Below, one piece after another: positions 1-10,098 of a stretch of DNA of 19,937 nt (positions are counted from its first letter, which is position 1; every line of letters starts with the position of its first letter). The DNA comes from Bondarzewia mesenterica (lineage: Eukaryota > Basidiomycota > Agaricomycetes > Russulales > Bondarzewiaceae), in the NCBI GenBank assembly GCA_004802705.1, contig SGPL01000590.1, positions 1 through 19,937 of the forward strand, read 5' to 3'. The position numbers and the translations under genes were made by a program. Under the pieces are notes generated by a model, which was not told the origin of the DNA, made no database searches, and saw only the letters and a list, made by a program, of their open reading frames with translations.

Positions 1-746
1 GAGACGTTGCTGGTAGAGGCTTGAAAAAAGACGAGCAGATCGGCGGGTGTACAACGCGGACGTGTCGTAGATGGAGTCACGAACGCTCCTAGAGAAGTGA
101 CAGTGGTATCGACCTCATCCTCTTCAATGCCGTCATTGGGATCGGCGTCCCATGCAGGGAGGCATTCGAAGATACGGCTCATCATTAGCCACTGGTCTAC
201 GCTATTGCTCCCATAGAGGCAGGCAAGCGCCACCCGTGCCAAATCCTCATCATTGTGAATGAGACGCTGGGCGGAAGGAAGTGTCGGTTTGGACGCCTCA
301 AAAATAGCCGCGACCATGTTCAAAGGTGCGGAGAGAATGTAGTCGTTGAGAAGACGAGTGGACAAAGATGGGTCGGGTTGATCAGCACGCTCCGCGCGAG
401 CTTCCAGGACGAACAGATACGGCATGACAAGTCTGCGAGAGCANCCATTGAAANTGCTAGCATCTTGGAACTTAACAAAGCATGTCTCGTGGTCTTCATT
501 TTGAATTTTCGAACTTGATTTTCTGTATGTACGAATATTACGAATGCACGATGATCTCACTTCTCTCACTTCTTTCAATGTTTGTTTACTTCCTTCTGTA
601 CTCGGATGACTGAGCTTTTGCCACTGCGTATCAACGATTTCCAACGTAATTCCGGTTGATCTAGTCTCCCAGTGGCAGGTTGTAGACACTTCCTTCAACC
701 TTCGTACCTCAGGGTATCTAGGTTGATCGTAATGTGCACTATTTCT
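1..746 (-). CDS. Partial open coding frame running off the left edge, function not recognised
   Basis: On the minus strand one frame stays open from just after a TGA at 749-747 down to base 1, about 248 codons, which is long for chance. An in-frame ATG lies at 425 (MPYLFVLEARAE...). Before it the frame reads a basic, charged stretch and then a segment with FVKFQDAS and CSRRL. After it come helix-like hydrophobic segments (YILSAPLNMVAAIF, DLARVALACLY, MMSRIFECLPAW) and an acidic run (GIEEDEVD). This pattern looks like a helical folded protein. Two N bases (444, 454) fall inside it. The true start, any intron between about 500 and 700, and the C-terminus cannot be fixed from this window. I assign no family. 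If homologues are much longer at the N-terminus, the gene would be 5'-truncated, because the next 400 bases upstream show no matching exon. Confidence 0.5.
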
Positions 747-1182
747 TCATTAACTTTGAGCTCATGTCAGTTTGAAGTCTCCAACGTTATGACGTTTCGG
801 CCGGTCAGAAAGGACGCGGTTCAATCGTCTGTTAGAGTATCCACACGAAGATAGTTATTTATATTTAGATGCCAGGAGGCATCAGGTGTGATCTGAAAAT
901 CATAACGTGATCATAAGAGTCGTTCAAGCAAGAACGAAGCGGATGTGAGGAGGAGGGGTATCGCAGATTGGATGGGACGGATGGGGGGAGGTAGTCAAAG
1001 GGAGAAGGAGGACATAAAAAGCACACAAAGCAGGAGATAAAGAAAGCATGAAATCCCAGCGAAAAAAAAAAAAATGCAGCAGCGCAGATATGGGAAATGG
1101 TCCGATCCGAGAGCAAAACGGTATCTAATAGAACGAAATCCGATGTCTAGGTATAATATGTGAGATCACCTACTGCTAAGTC
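747..1182. other. Intergenic spacer, 3' flank of the membrane-protein gene
   Basis: I see no gene here. The stretch lies downstream of the minus-strand gene ending at 1183 and upstream of the partial minus-strand frame. It is purine-rich on the plus strand and includes a run of 13 A at 1062-1074 (T on the coding strand), as expected for 3'-untranslated sequence. The small open frames in it look like chance. Confidence 0.5.
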
Positions 1183-4166
1183 CTACGTGTGACTCTCTCG
1201 GTCATGGTCGGACATCCTCGATTGCAGAGCTCGAAGATGGGTGGGTGAACCCCAGCTGCCTCCCCACACGTCGCCGCTGTTCACGCTGTCGTTCTCACGC
1301 AGCTCCTGCCCAAGGCCACCAGTCCACGGCACATGTGCCAACCGCATCACCTCTCCAGTGACAGGATCCGTCACAGATGTATGCGTCGTCACACTGGATA
1401 ATGTCTGGCCACTTTCAGTAGTTCTCGACGATGTGACAGTCGCGCTCAGTACAGGTGCAATGGGGCGAAAGGCCGACCGTTGCGAAGAAGGCGAAGAAGG
1501 TTCACGACGAATGGGCAGCATGCTCGATCGACCGACGGCAGACATAGATGGTGAAATCTGCCCCGGATTTACACGATGCCGCCGACGACCATCAGATGAG
1601 ATTGAACCGGAATGTGTCAGGGATGCGCCACTGCTAGCTGTGAGCCCTCGTGAATGGGCGGAGCCTGAGGTAGATAAAGTATGCCCTGATGACGGTGCTG
1701 AACCGGACGCACTAATCGCGGAGCGAGGGCTAAGATGGGAGCGCATTGAATGCAGAGAGCCCTGCTCAGAAACATTCAAATCCCGAGGGTGAATAAGAAC
1801 TGGTGGCTAGAATAGCGAGCAATGCCAGTCGTTGATTATGAATCCAAGATTTACTGACACACATATGAAACTCACCATGCCGAACGTCGTGCGCCTCTCC
1901 TGTGTGGAAGCCGAACTGCGCATTTGTCTCCAGGGTTCTCCAGGGCTCGGTGGTGCATCCTCGAGCATATCGATCGCGATGCCTGGCCGACTCTCCAGAG
2001 TAGTACCCAGCGATGCCGGGCTCTCCCCCGATCCAGAATCACGCCAAGTACTTGGATTCGGCAGAGGAGCAAGACCAGGCGGGAGAGACACCCCTCCTGC
2101 ATCCCCACGACCTGCGGAGTTCGCAGCAGCAAAGGGCGGGATGGGTGCTGGTGCTGGCATATCTAATACGTCTATGACATCAGGCGGCAGCTCTCCCATG
2201 GGCAATTGTTGTGCAGGTTCCGAATGAGTGTCATATGCCGGCGGAGCACTGTCATGCTCAGGACCGTGAACCGTTGATAGACGGGAAGGTCCCGGCCCAC
2301 TAGAGATCAGAGCAGTCGGCGGTGGAGAGACAAGCGGGCTCTGAGGTCTCGATGACGCATCGAAGTAGACCGAGTTACCAGAAGATTTTGCGCTACCTTT
2401 GCTCACAGTCGAGATTGGACGAGAACCATCGGCGTAGCCCATTTCCGATTTCAAGCCCCCAGCAGACGCTCGACCCGCTTCAATTTCAGCGTCTGATAGT
2501 GCACGTGCTGAAAAAGACGTAGTACGCGATGGCCCACTGGAGCGGGAGCGAGAGGGAGAGGGAGAGTAGCTGACCGAAGGCGCCTCACGGTTCAACCAGC
2601 TCATCCTGCTAAGCCTTGTAACTAAGCCAAAGGTGTGTGCAAAGCTCATCCCTAGGTCCAATCGAGCAGAGCTGCCGATTGGAGAATCAAGTGTCCGCGC
2701 CGGAAGCCCGACGTCTCCTACTCTTACACGACGCGCTGTTTGCACCGTCGCACGCTCCGCTTCGGTGTCGGGAGTCATGGAGCGTGTTGAGAGCAGAGAA
2801 TGATGCGAGGGCTTGCGGGATGAAGTGTCACGGCTCGCTCTATTACCAGAACCGTCGGGGTCGAGCGGACGAGGAGGTAAAAGAGGAGAATTTTGGCCAT
2901 GCTCTAGGTCGTCTGCATGTGCACTTGGCCCTATAGGAGCGGTGGGCGAGTCGGGATACATCTGCATCAAGACGTCACGAGGGATAATATATCGACGGCC
3001 CCGACCTTCACCGTTTTCTGGATCAGAAAGTTCGGGAAGACTAGCAGTTCTTGATCCTACGATAGCCATACTCAGTCAGAGATCCCTCAAAATTTGAGGT
3101 TGCCAGGCATGGAAGTGTGCTCACCTTCCGCTTTATTTCCTGATCCAGTCTCCCCAACAGGAACATCGGTAAGAGCAACACCAACAGTACTGGCTCCCTC
3201 GACCTGCCTCGTTGGGGTGCTCACCAATCTGGCACTAGGTTCTGCCTCCTTCATTGCGTCTGTTGCCCCGCCGGTTCGTCTGAGGAACGAGTCCCGCTCG
3301 TCGCCGCTTCCTCGCGGGGAACCCTCTCCAGGTTCTCGGGGAGTAGGAGACGGAGGAGGATCCATCATTTCCCACATCCAAGAGTAATTACCATTATGTA
3401 CCCTTCGGTGACGACGCGAACGCCAACGAAGACATAATATGAGAAGGAAGAGAAGAAGTAGTGATCCTAGGACAGAGCCGAGGACTGCACCAATAATGGT
3501 CCGTTTGTGCGACACGGGATTAGCGGAGACTGTACTTGGGGAGGCGCTTGGTGAAACAGATGACAAGCTAAAAGAAGAAGACTGTGACAAGAAAGATGAT
3601 GACAGTGAAGTTGTCGACAATGTTGACGATGGTGGGGGGGTCGTAATAGAGGAAGGCGTTGATGATATCGCTGATGATGTGGGTGTCGTCGCAGACGCAC
3701 TTGTGGTATCTGGAGGAGGTGATGAGAGCCCGCCATAAACCCACGATCCGTCAGTTCCTAGTGGAATCTAAAGGTAGAAGTTGGGTCAATACACCTTGAA
3801 ATATTCATACAACGCGAGCAAGTCGTGCTCAAATACAGTAAGATCCGGATCATGGCGGAATCAAATCGCATCTCGGCTTTCAATGCTCCACGCACGACTG
3901 TGAGAAGGCCGGATGTTCTCTCAATCATCACCGAACTTGATCCAGTAAAGAGGGAGTCACTCTCCAGCTGGCCCAGGCACCCTCCCCATTTCTGCTGACC
4001 CATGCAATTCATAACTTGAATTTCGAACACTCACCGGTGGGCCGTAGTAAGTGAGGGGCAAGTGAAGTAGGGTAGTTGAAGTCGCGGTGGGATTCCCATT
4101 AGCATCCGTCGCTATGGACGTTGACACCGAGAGCCATGCAGGTAGCTGTTGAGTTGGCGCAGTCAT
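1183..4166 (-). CDS. Single-pass membrane protein with Ser/Thr-rich stalk and long disordered tail (4 exons, 859 aa)
   Basis: Spliced model on the minus strand: exons 4166-4035, 3767-3125, 3056-1876 and 1806-1183. The introns are 4034-3768, 3124-3057 and 1875-1807. Donors are GTGAGT or GTGAGC; acceptors are TAG. The phases agree and give 860 codons with a terminal TAG. The N-terminus (MTAPTQQLPAW) has no clear signal peptide. It is followed by LPLTYYGPP joined to IPLGTDGSWVYGG. A Ser/Thr/Pro stalk comes next, then one hydrophobic helix at about residues 135-157 (IIGAVLGSVLG..., nt 3497-3429) and a basic stop-transfer cluster (RWRSRRHRR). The remaining ~690 residues are Ser/Pro-rich, with no catalytic motif seen. 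The layout resembles fungal stalked surface proteins in which the tail is cytoplasmic, but that orientation is inferred. The first intron, 267 nt, is unusually long and may hide an optional exon at 3991-3896. Confidence 0.8.
3429..3497 (-). other. Transmembrane segment of the 1183-4166 gene
   Basis: A run of 23 hydrophobic residues begins IIGAVLGSVLGS, continues through a Leu-rich stretch and ends before RWRSRRHRR. It is preceded by a polar Ser/Thr/Pro stalk. A single small-residue/leucine helix with a flanking Arg cluster on the C-terminal side predicts one membrane pass with the C-terminus inside by the positive-inside rule. Confidence 0.8.
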
Positions 4167-6004
4167 GTCTGCGTGCTTCTCGGGTCAGAGTTAAGGTGTG
4201 TGAGCAAGGTGGGTTGTGTGTGGTTGGAAAGAACGTGGGGGCGTCACTGTAAAGATAAAGTGACAAGTCAGCTGCTTCGTGTGGGTGGGTTTATCTGAAA
4301 TTTTGTACAGAATCGTATCAAATTCAAGCTCGTCGCAATTCGTTGGGATAGTCGGGCTGGAGGAAGAAAGGAAGAGCGGAAATAAGGAAGAGATTGGGAT
4401 GAAGTTGGAGACACGACAAATCGCGAACTCAACTTCCAAGATCATTCCGAACGTGATTGTCATGTGACGGGAGCTTTTATCCATATTCATCTATCTCGGA
4501 GCAGCTGGCTTTTCGGCAAGAACAGTAGGCCGCTCCAGCTTGGCAGCACGACTGAACTCGAACGCAGTATCAAAGATTCTGTTCAAGGTTCATGAGGCTG
4601 ACGACGAGGACTGGAGGCATAATGTTGCATGGTCGAGAATAATTGATGGCGCATTTATGCACAGTGCGGGATTCAGAGGAACACTGGTACGGAAAAGGAT
4701 AACGAGATGATAGCGTGACAAAATATTCAGGGACTTATAACAGGCGATAGCATGACGGACCGCGTGTAATGTGCAACAAAAGATATTCGATGCAGCTACT
4801 TAATATTCCATAGGATCGCCTCCCAAAATCCGGCTGGAACTCACAAGGCTGTGGGGCACCGCGGAGCGGACAATCTAATATAAGACAAAACGCACCGTGC
4901 AAATTCAAAAATCGCAACAAACTGCAGTAACCGTGGAATCAACCCAGCCTCAATTCCGACCGGAACAGCGTAAATTGGATTCTGTTGAATGCAACCATAT
5001 GACACGGCGGCGAGCCTATAAGCTGCAAGAGCGGGCGAAGTTGCATTAGAAGATACTGTATGGCATAACGACATGCCAAGCCAATTCAATGTTCACGATG
5101 AAGCGGCCTTGCACTTAAAATTGTATTTCCGGGCTGGCCGCGGGACAGAATAACGAAGTCTTGAAGGACGGCGCTATATATGAAGAAACTTCATACGAAT
5201 TATCTAGTTGAGCAGAGCCACTTGAAACATTATTATAGCACTTCAGGTTTAATTACTTACCTCCGGCATACAGTGCATTGTCACATCCGAACAATACTTA
5301 GACTATGTTGTCCAAGACATGACGAAGTCGTTGTAAGCTTTGAAGATACTCAGATATTCTCAAGCTGGGTCGCATGCCAACATTTCGGGTGGGGAGGCGT
5401 TACGAGTGGAAGGATGAAGATGTCGAGCCGTCAGCACTTGGAAGAGGTACCCAAAGATCTCGCTGTTGCGCGGCAGCATCGAGTTGGCGCGTCTCCAATT
5501 TGCCAACGGAACTACTCAGCTTGATTTACTTCGTAGCAGGCGATCTATTCGAATACTTATGTGGAGACGACGCAGCATGTGAACTGCAATCGTCGTGTCG
5601 AGACGAGATTCCGGACCGACGGTACTGAGTGAGTCATCAAGCATCATTCTCCCTCGTCCTATGATGATTTTTTCGTGACTGTTGGATACTTTTGCCGTCG
5701 AACCTTAGGTAGTTTGCAACCAAACCGAGGAGGGTATCAGGACGAAATCAAAGTCTGGTTGGTAAAATACACCGAGAGTATCAGATGGATTTCTGATGGT
5801 GACATGAGAACTTGACCAGAGCATGGCTCAGTAACTGAGGAACCCGGCGAGCGGCAAAAACCCTGTGGCACCGCGATGAACGACACGAACTTCAGCTTGG
5901 AATGCAATACCATCCATGCTCCATAGACTCATGAAGACGAGATTGAGGCAAAATACATCATCCGGACAGCCATCGAAATTGGGTAGCTTGCATGCGCATG
6001 ACGA
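4167..6004. other. Large intergenic region with no convincing gene
   Basis: About 1.8 kb. The right end is the 3' flank of the two-exon minus-strand gene; the left end is the promoter side of the membrane-protein gene. Short open frames exist on both strands. The best is a plus-strand frame at 5374-5628 containing LPTELLSLIYFV, faintly like the start of an F-box. It is short, has no matching downstream repeats and overlaps another equally open frame, so I do not call a gene. I saw no tRNA-like B box, tandem repeat or terminal inverted repeat. Confidence 0.45.
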
Positions 6005-6725
6005 CTATGAAAACAGAGCATATGAGAAAGGCGCCCATGAAATCAGCGAGAGTGCACATACATTAAGTGCCATGTTCATATATCCCCATGCGATCTGCCA
6101 CGCTACCTGGCTTATTGTCCACTCGCGTTCGGTCTCTAATTTTATAGATTTGCTATTTTGATTGGGCCACTAACGAACCCGATATCAGTCAAAACCACGG
6201 CCGTATTTTGTATAGGGGAGCACTTACAATGAGTTCAATTGTGATATACTGTTTTGGTCCATCTTTAAATGCGGCGAAGACGTCCATGTGTTCTTCAGCC
6301 TTCCCTGAAGGACGTTGAGCAGCTACCGTCCAGCTCACTCCCGGGGTGTGCCCCTCTTTTGAGTCCGACGGGAAGTCAAATTTGAAGAACGCGTCCCCAG
6401 GCGCCTCCGTCCCAGGTACAGTAACGTGCTCGTACAACATTGAAGACGGCGTCACGTTTTGCCAGTCGTTCAAGCGACGCCGGATCCCCTCGACGGCCTG
6501 TATCTTTTGAAGTTGGTAAACTGCCTCAGGATCATCGCGTGCGACTCGCGCCTTGAACTCTGTCTCCGTACCGACAGGATCACATTCGTCTCTGGGATTA
6601 TTGGAGGTTTCATCTGGTGAGGGAAGGCTCGATACTATGTCAGGCTCCGATGATTTGTCGGGATCGAGGATTGGGGTAACTGAGGTGGGAACCTGGTCGG
6701 TGTCGGGCATAATCTGTAGGGACAT
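6005..6725 (-). CDS. Hypothetical protein with hydrophobic C-terminus (2 exons, 220 aa)
   Basis: Exons 6725-6228 and 6169-6005 are separated by a 58-nt phase-0 intron with donor GTAAGT, acceptor TTAG and a branch-like CTGAT about 22-26 nt before the acceptor. The start is the ATG at 6725 in good context (TCACCATGTCC), about 76 nt after a TATAAG box. Upstream in-frame ATGs as far as 7076 would lie before that box and were not used. The first ~60 residues are Pro/Ser/Asp-rich and look disordered. A folded domain follows, with LNDWQNVTPSS, DAFFKFDFPSD, VSWTVAAQRPSG and QYITIELI. The second exon starts WPNQN and carries EREWTISQVAWQIAWGYM plus a hydrophobic end (ALNVCALSLISWAPFSYALF) that could be a membrane anchor. 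The stop is TAG. I do not recognise the family. The join is convincing because only this acceptor keeps the phase and opens an aromatic-rich frame. Confidence 0.65.
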
Positions 6726-7764
6726 GGTGATGAGTGTGGAAGCGCGAGCTAGGGAAGAATGGGCGCGGATAATTGAAAACTGCTGAAAGGACGTCAGATA
6801 CTTATACTTCCACGGAACATAGAGCTTAGAATTGCCACACCCCATGCTATGCGAGTGGCACCGGTACATCCAACCACTTAGAATGGCGGAAGATGGCACG
6901 GTTGCTCCGTCTTGTTCGCCAACAGAGGTCCGGTGGCTTAAGCGCCGCATTCGATGGCAATTCTTTCTCCGCTGCCCCGGAGCGGTGGAAAGCTCACAGT
7001 CACTGGTCATAGCTGTAGCGAGCCATCCATACAGGCATATCAAAACCCAGCGCATATGCTTTGACACCTTCGACACTCACCTCCACCCTTCCTTGCAAGC
7101 ATGATGCAGACATCAGTTGAAGTAGCCAAATCGTTCATAAATGGGTGGTTACATGGTAAGAAAGAAAGAAATACTCTGCATTGCATGGGTTCAAGTGCAC
7201 CGTGGGCTGTCGCAGGTTGCTATAAAATGCATTCAACAGCATGAGTAATTGCTGCTGCTAAGATTGAATTCTGTTAAGTGATTCGAGCAGGATGGCATCA
7301 GCTGTCACAGGTGATGGATAAACATGACGGGGCACTGCGGCTTTGCGGATGCTGCTCGAGTTCACAATAGTGTGACTGATGCTTGTCGAGCCGCGAACGC
7401 TTGTCATGAGCGTGAAGTAGGCACGGCCTTTATTGTAGCATCGGGGCCCGAGGGTCATGAACGGTCAATGTGGGTCTCCGCACCGGCCAAGGTGGAGTAG
7501 CCAGTCGTCAACGCGTCATGCCCCATCGTATGGAATCCGAGACGGACCAGCTACAAACAAAGCTGATGCCGCGTCATCCATCCTCGGCATATCGTCAGGA
7601 CCTCGAGCACCGGGGCATAAATAATACTGACATTCTTCATTCAAACACGCAATATATTTTATGATTGTCGTGGCATGATATCCAGTAGTGCACATTGGGG
7701 ACCGCATCACTTATTAGAAACTCATATAGCACAGGCGCAGTTCCTACATTTGTTATGAAGATAA
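6726..7764. other. Promoter region of the 6005-6725 gene and 3' flank of the integrase-like gene
   Basis: No supported gene. An open frame extends the 6725 gene upstream to 7076, but it crosses the TATA-like box and reads as low-complexity sequence. The segment next to 7764 is the 3' side of the integrase-like gene. A plus-strand TATAAA occurs near 7221 with no gene following it. I did not find terminal inverted repeats or a target-site duplication bordering the integrase-like gene. Confidence 0.4.
6801..6806 (-). promoter_or_regulatory. TATA-like box for the 6005-6725 gene
   Basis: The minus strand reads GAAGTATAAGTATC, with TATAAG about 76 nt before the ATG at 6725. Between them lies a pyrimidine-rich stretch (CCATTCTTCCCTAGCTCG) suited to a fungal transcription start. 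The spacing is plausible, and this box is the reason for choosing the 6725 start over the upstream in-frame ATGs. Sequence evidence only. Confidence 0.35.
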
Positions 7765-9544
7765 TTACAGTTCGCTACCCGAGTCCTCATCAGAATCAGA
7801 GGTCAAATCTGCGTACTCTGGCTGTCCCATCTCCTCTTCACTCTCGCTCCTATCCCCATCACCAGAAACACTCACATATGAGGCAAGAGCCTTAGGAAGT
7901 ACTGGTTCCTCCACACCACCGACATACTCGTAGGTACTTTGCTGATCTATGGCGACCACCATCCCACCCTGTCTAAGGTTTGCTAGTGGAAGAAGAGGGA
8001 TGTGGTCGTTGTCGTTGTTGTTGGTATAAGTCGCCGCAAGCTGCACAGCCTCCGCAATCTCAGGATCATATGGCATGTTGCGAAACTCTTCCAGCAGCGA
8101 CCTATACACTGTCCAAAAAGATTCAGATGTCACGTCCAGTTCACCTAGTGCTGTGTATAGCTGTCGAGCACGATCTTCGAAAGCCCGAGGCACTAAATCA
8201 AAAACAGGATTATCGGGAGGAGCATATTCCTGCTCAATTTCATTGAGAACTTCGTTCGAGACAATAATCTGAAGCACAATGGCTAGAGTTCAACACGCAG
8301 AAGCCTTAGTGCCTCCCCATAGAATGAGAAACCCACCTTGAAGTCCAGAGATTGGAATAGTTGGGGCCTGCGCATGATCAGATCAGGAATGCCGTGGGGC
8401 AGGATTTTATTCCTGTTCGCTCGTCGAGCCGTCTGATTTTGCTGATGCACCCAAGTATCCAGCTCTGCTTGCAGCCAAGGAACAGCGAGCCACAGGAAAA
8501 CAAGACTATGCAGCTGAATGTCAAAATGACCATCAGAATGACACAGTAAGATGACACTTACCTTTCAAGCTCATTATCTGGATCGTACCACCCATTGTCA
8601 AATCCCATCTGCAGTATATCCTCGAATCCTGGCGAGAAATCATGGCGTAGAATCGACCAGAGAATCTCGGGTTTCACGTTCTTGCTCTTGCGCATCCAGC
8701 GGTGTTGAAGCGTCTCAGTGAGAGACGGGTCCAGGCGTCGTCGCACGGTGGTGTGAGCATTCACAATACCGTAATTTTCTGAACCAAGATCGCTTTGCGT
8801 TACCAGAGGAACACCTTTGAAAAGATGTAACATTGAGTCAAAATGTAGTGTCTCATGCAAATGAACTCACCCCTAATCTTGCGTGCGGCATCAATGTAGT
8901 ATTTGGTGATCAGACGTGGGTTACGATTCGTACGCCAAATTTTGACCCAGTTGATATAACCGGAATGGACTTCAGTGCTGCAGTGAAGATAGAGATTGAA
9001 GCATTTCCATTTATCGTGCTGATCTTGCGCCCAGCAGTCGTGAACACCAGCCGACCAATATCTCCGCCTCTTCAGCTGTCCTCATCGGCGTTGTTCAACT
9101 GCCTCTAGCTCATTAAGCTTCAAATATTGTTCAACCAATTCTCTGCGTCGATGTTAAGCATGCCGGATGAGGTGAGATGGAGATTGACAACGTACCGCAG
9201 TGCTCGCATGCGATATTGCACCCACAATGCATCTGTAATCTTCCTGGCACCTCGAGCAGGAAATCGCTTGCGGATTTTCTGAACATAAGGCCCGATACTC
9301 TCTAATGAGTGGCTCTGTTTGCGAGTGCCGAGAAGGCCCCATTTGTTGCGATAACGCTTGACTGAGCTGGGGCTAGTTTGCAGTCAGTATGATAACCCAA
9401 CTGCATGGTCATGATATATTCGACTGCACCTGAGACCATACAAATCCAGATCAAAATGCCCAGCAACAAGTTCGGCGATATCTTTGTCGCTTTTCCGCAA
9501 GTTGTAGTAGTAGGTTAAAATTGGCCGCAAGAGGTTTTCTGGAG
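7765..9544 (-). pseudogene. Fungal integrase-core (DDE-type) domain gene, broken by one in-frame TGA
   Basis: Minus-strand exons: 9544-9430, 9372-9196, 9142-8871, 8814-8562, 8505-8337 and 8268-7765, with introns of 53-68 nt. All internal phases agree. The N-terminal exons give YYYNLRKSDKDIAELV and VKRYRNKWGLLGTRKQ, a helix-turn-helix-like region. The core gives QDQHDKW, VTQSDLGSENYG and HRWMRKSKNVKPEILW, matching the retroviral-type integrase fold with candidate acidic residues in each motif. It continues with WLQAELDTWVHQQN and HGIPDLIMRRP. The C-terminus is acidic (EDSGSEL) and ends in TAA. I know this as a multicopy agaricomycete family annotated as integrase core domain proteins, typically without obvious transposon ends. 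Exon 3 has TGA at 9084-9082 inside EAVEQRR-stop-GQLKRRR, just before the catalytic core. The true first exon and start codon are not resolved; an AG acceptor just before 9544 is assumed. Confidence 0.75.
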
Positions 9545-9918
9545 CTGATCAAGCCAATACTTATGAGCAAGCAGTAATTTAGACATGATATTTGGGGCAG
9601 AAGCATATGCACGACATGGGTTGTGTTGATTCCGCTGAGGCATGGATAGGTATAAGGGGAACACCTGGGGACCGATGCAGTGGCAAGCTTGGTTCCAGTG
9701 GTATCTACTTGCAGAAATCTGGCAATCGCCGCGCTCAAACTCACTCAGACTACTGCATCATTCATTTGAACAAGACTCCGAGCGACTGAGCCTTCAACTG
9801 ACTCTTGGGCCAATTCCCTTACCACTACCTCTCCAAATTCTCATTCATTCGATTGCTAGCTCATAAATCTGGTCTGACAGCGTGTTAAAGGTCATCGGCG
9901 ACACCGCGCAGCTAACAT
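9545..9918. other. Region between integrase-like gene and repeat block
   Basis: This probably contains the unresolved 5' end of the integrase-like gene. On the minus strand an ATG at about 9643 begins MPQRNQHNPC, which resembles how such proteins start, but its frame does not join the next exon without an intron or a frame change. On the plus strand the last part before 9919 is pyrimidine-rich and promoter-like. No separate gene is supported. Confidence 0.35.
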
Positions 9919-10098
9919 CCGCTCGTTGTGAAGGTATGCAAATACTATCATATCACCGTTGCATGCTCATGGCTTTCTTGCATAGGCTCTCATCAACTTT
10001 GCGACTACATCGCACGCTGTTCACCAGCCAGGTGAGCCCGGGAGACCTATAGGCAGGTTTTTGCTCTTGCAATCACCTCGTTCGTTCTCATGCCGACC
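9919..10098 (+). repeat. 180-bp direct repeat, copy 1
   Basis: It runs from CCGCTCGTTGTG to CATGCCGACC and matches 11818-11997 at a constant offset of 1899 with no gap. I count about 11 mismatches by eye, roughly 94% identity. It contains an intron-like unit (AAG|GTATGC ... TTGCATAG|GCTC), then a short segment ending CCAG|GTGAGC. This suggests the block is a duplicated exon-intron piece of a gene. It does not have the TG...CA ends of a long terminal repeat. Confidence 0.85.

Noticed and set aside
865..1116. Minus-strand frame with a Phe-rich stretch
   Set aside because: It sits in the 3' flank of the membrane-protein gene, and the Phe run comes from a 13-base poly-T.
5374..5628. F-box-like gene start (LPTELLSLIYFV)
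   Set aside because: One short motif, no further domain, and an equally open overlapping frame; it could easily be chance.
6726..7076. Upstream extension of the 6005-6725 gene to the ATG at 7076
   Set aside because: It would place the start before a TATA-like box, and the added sequence reads as non-coding.
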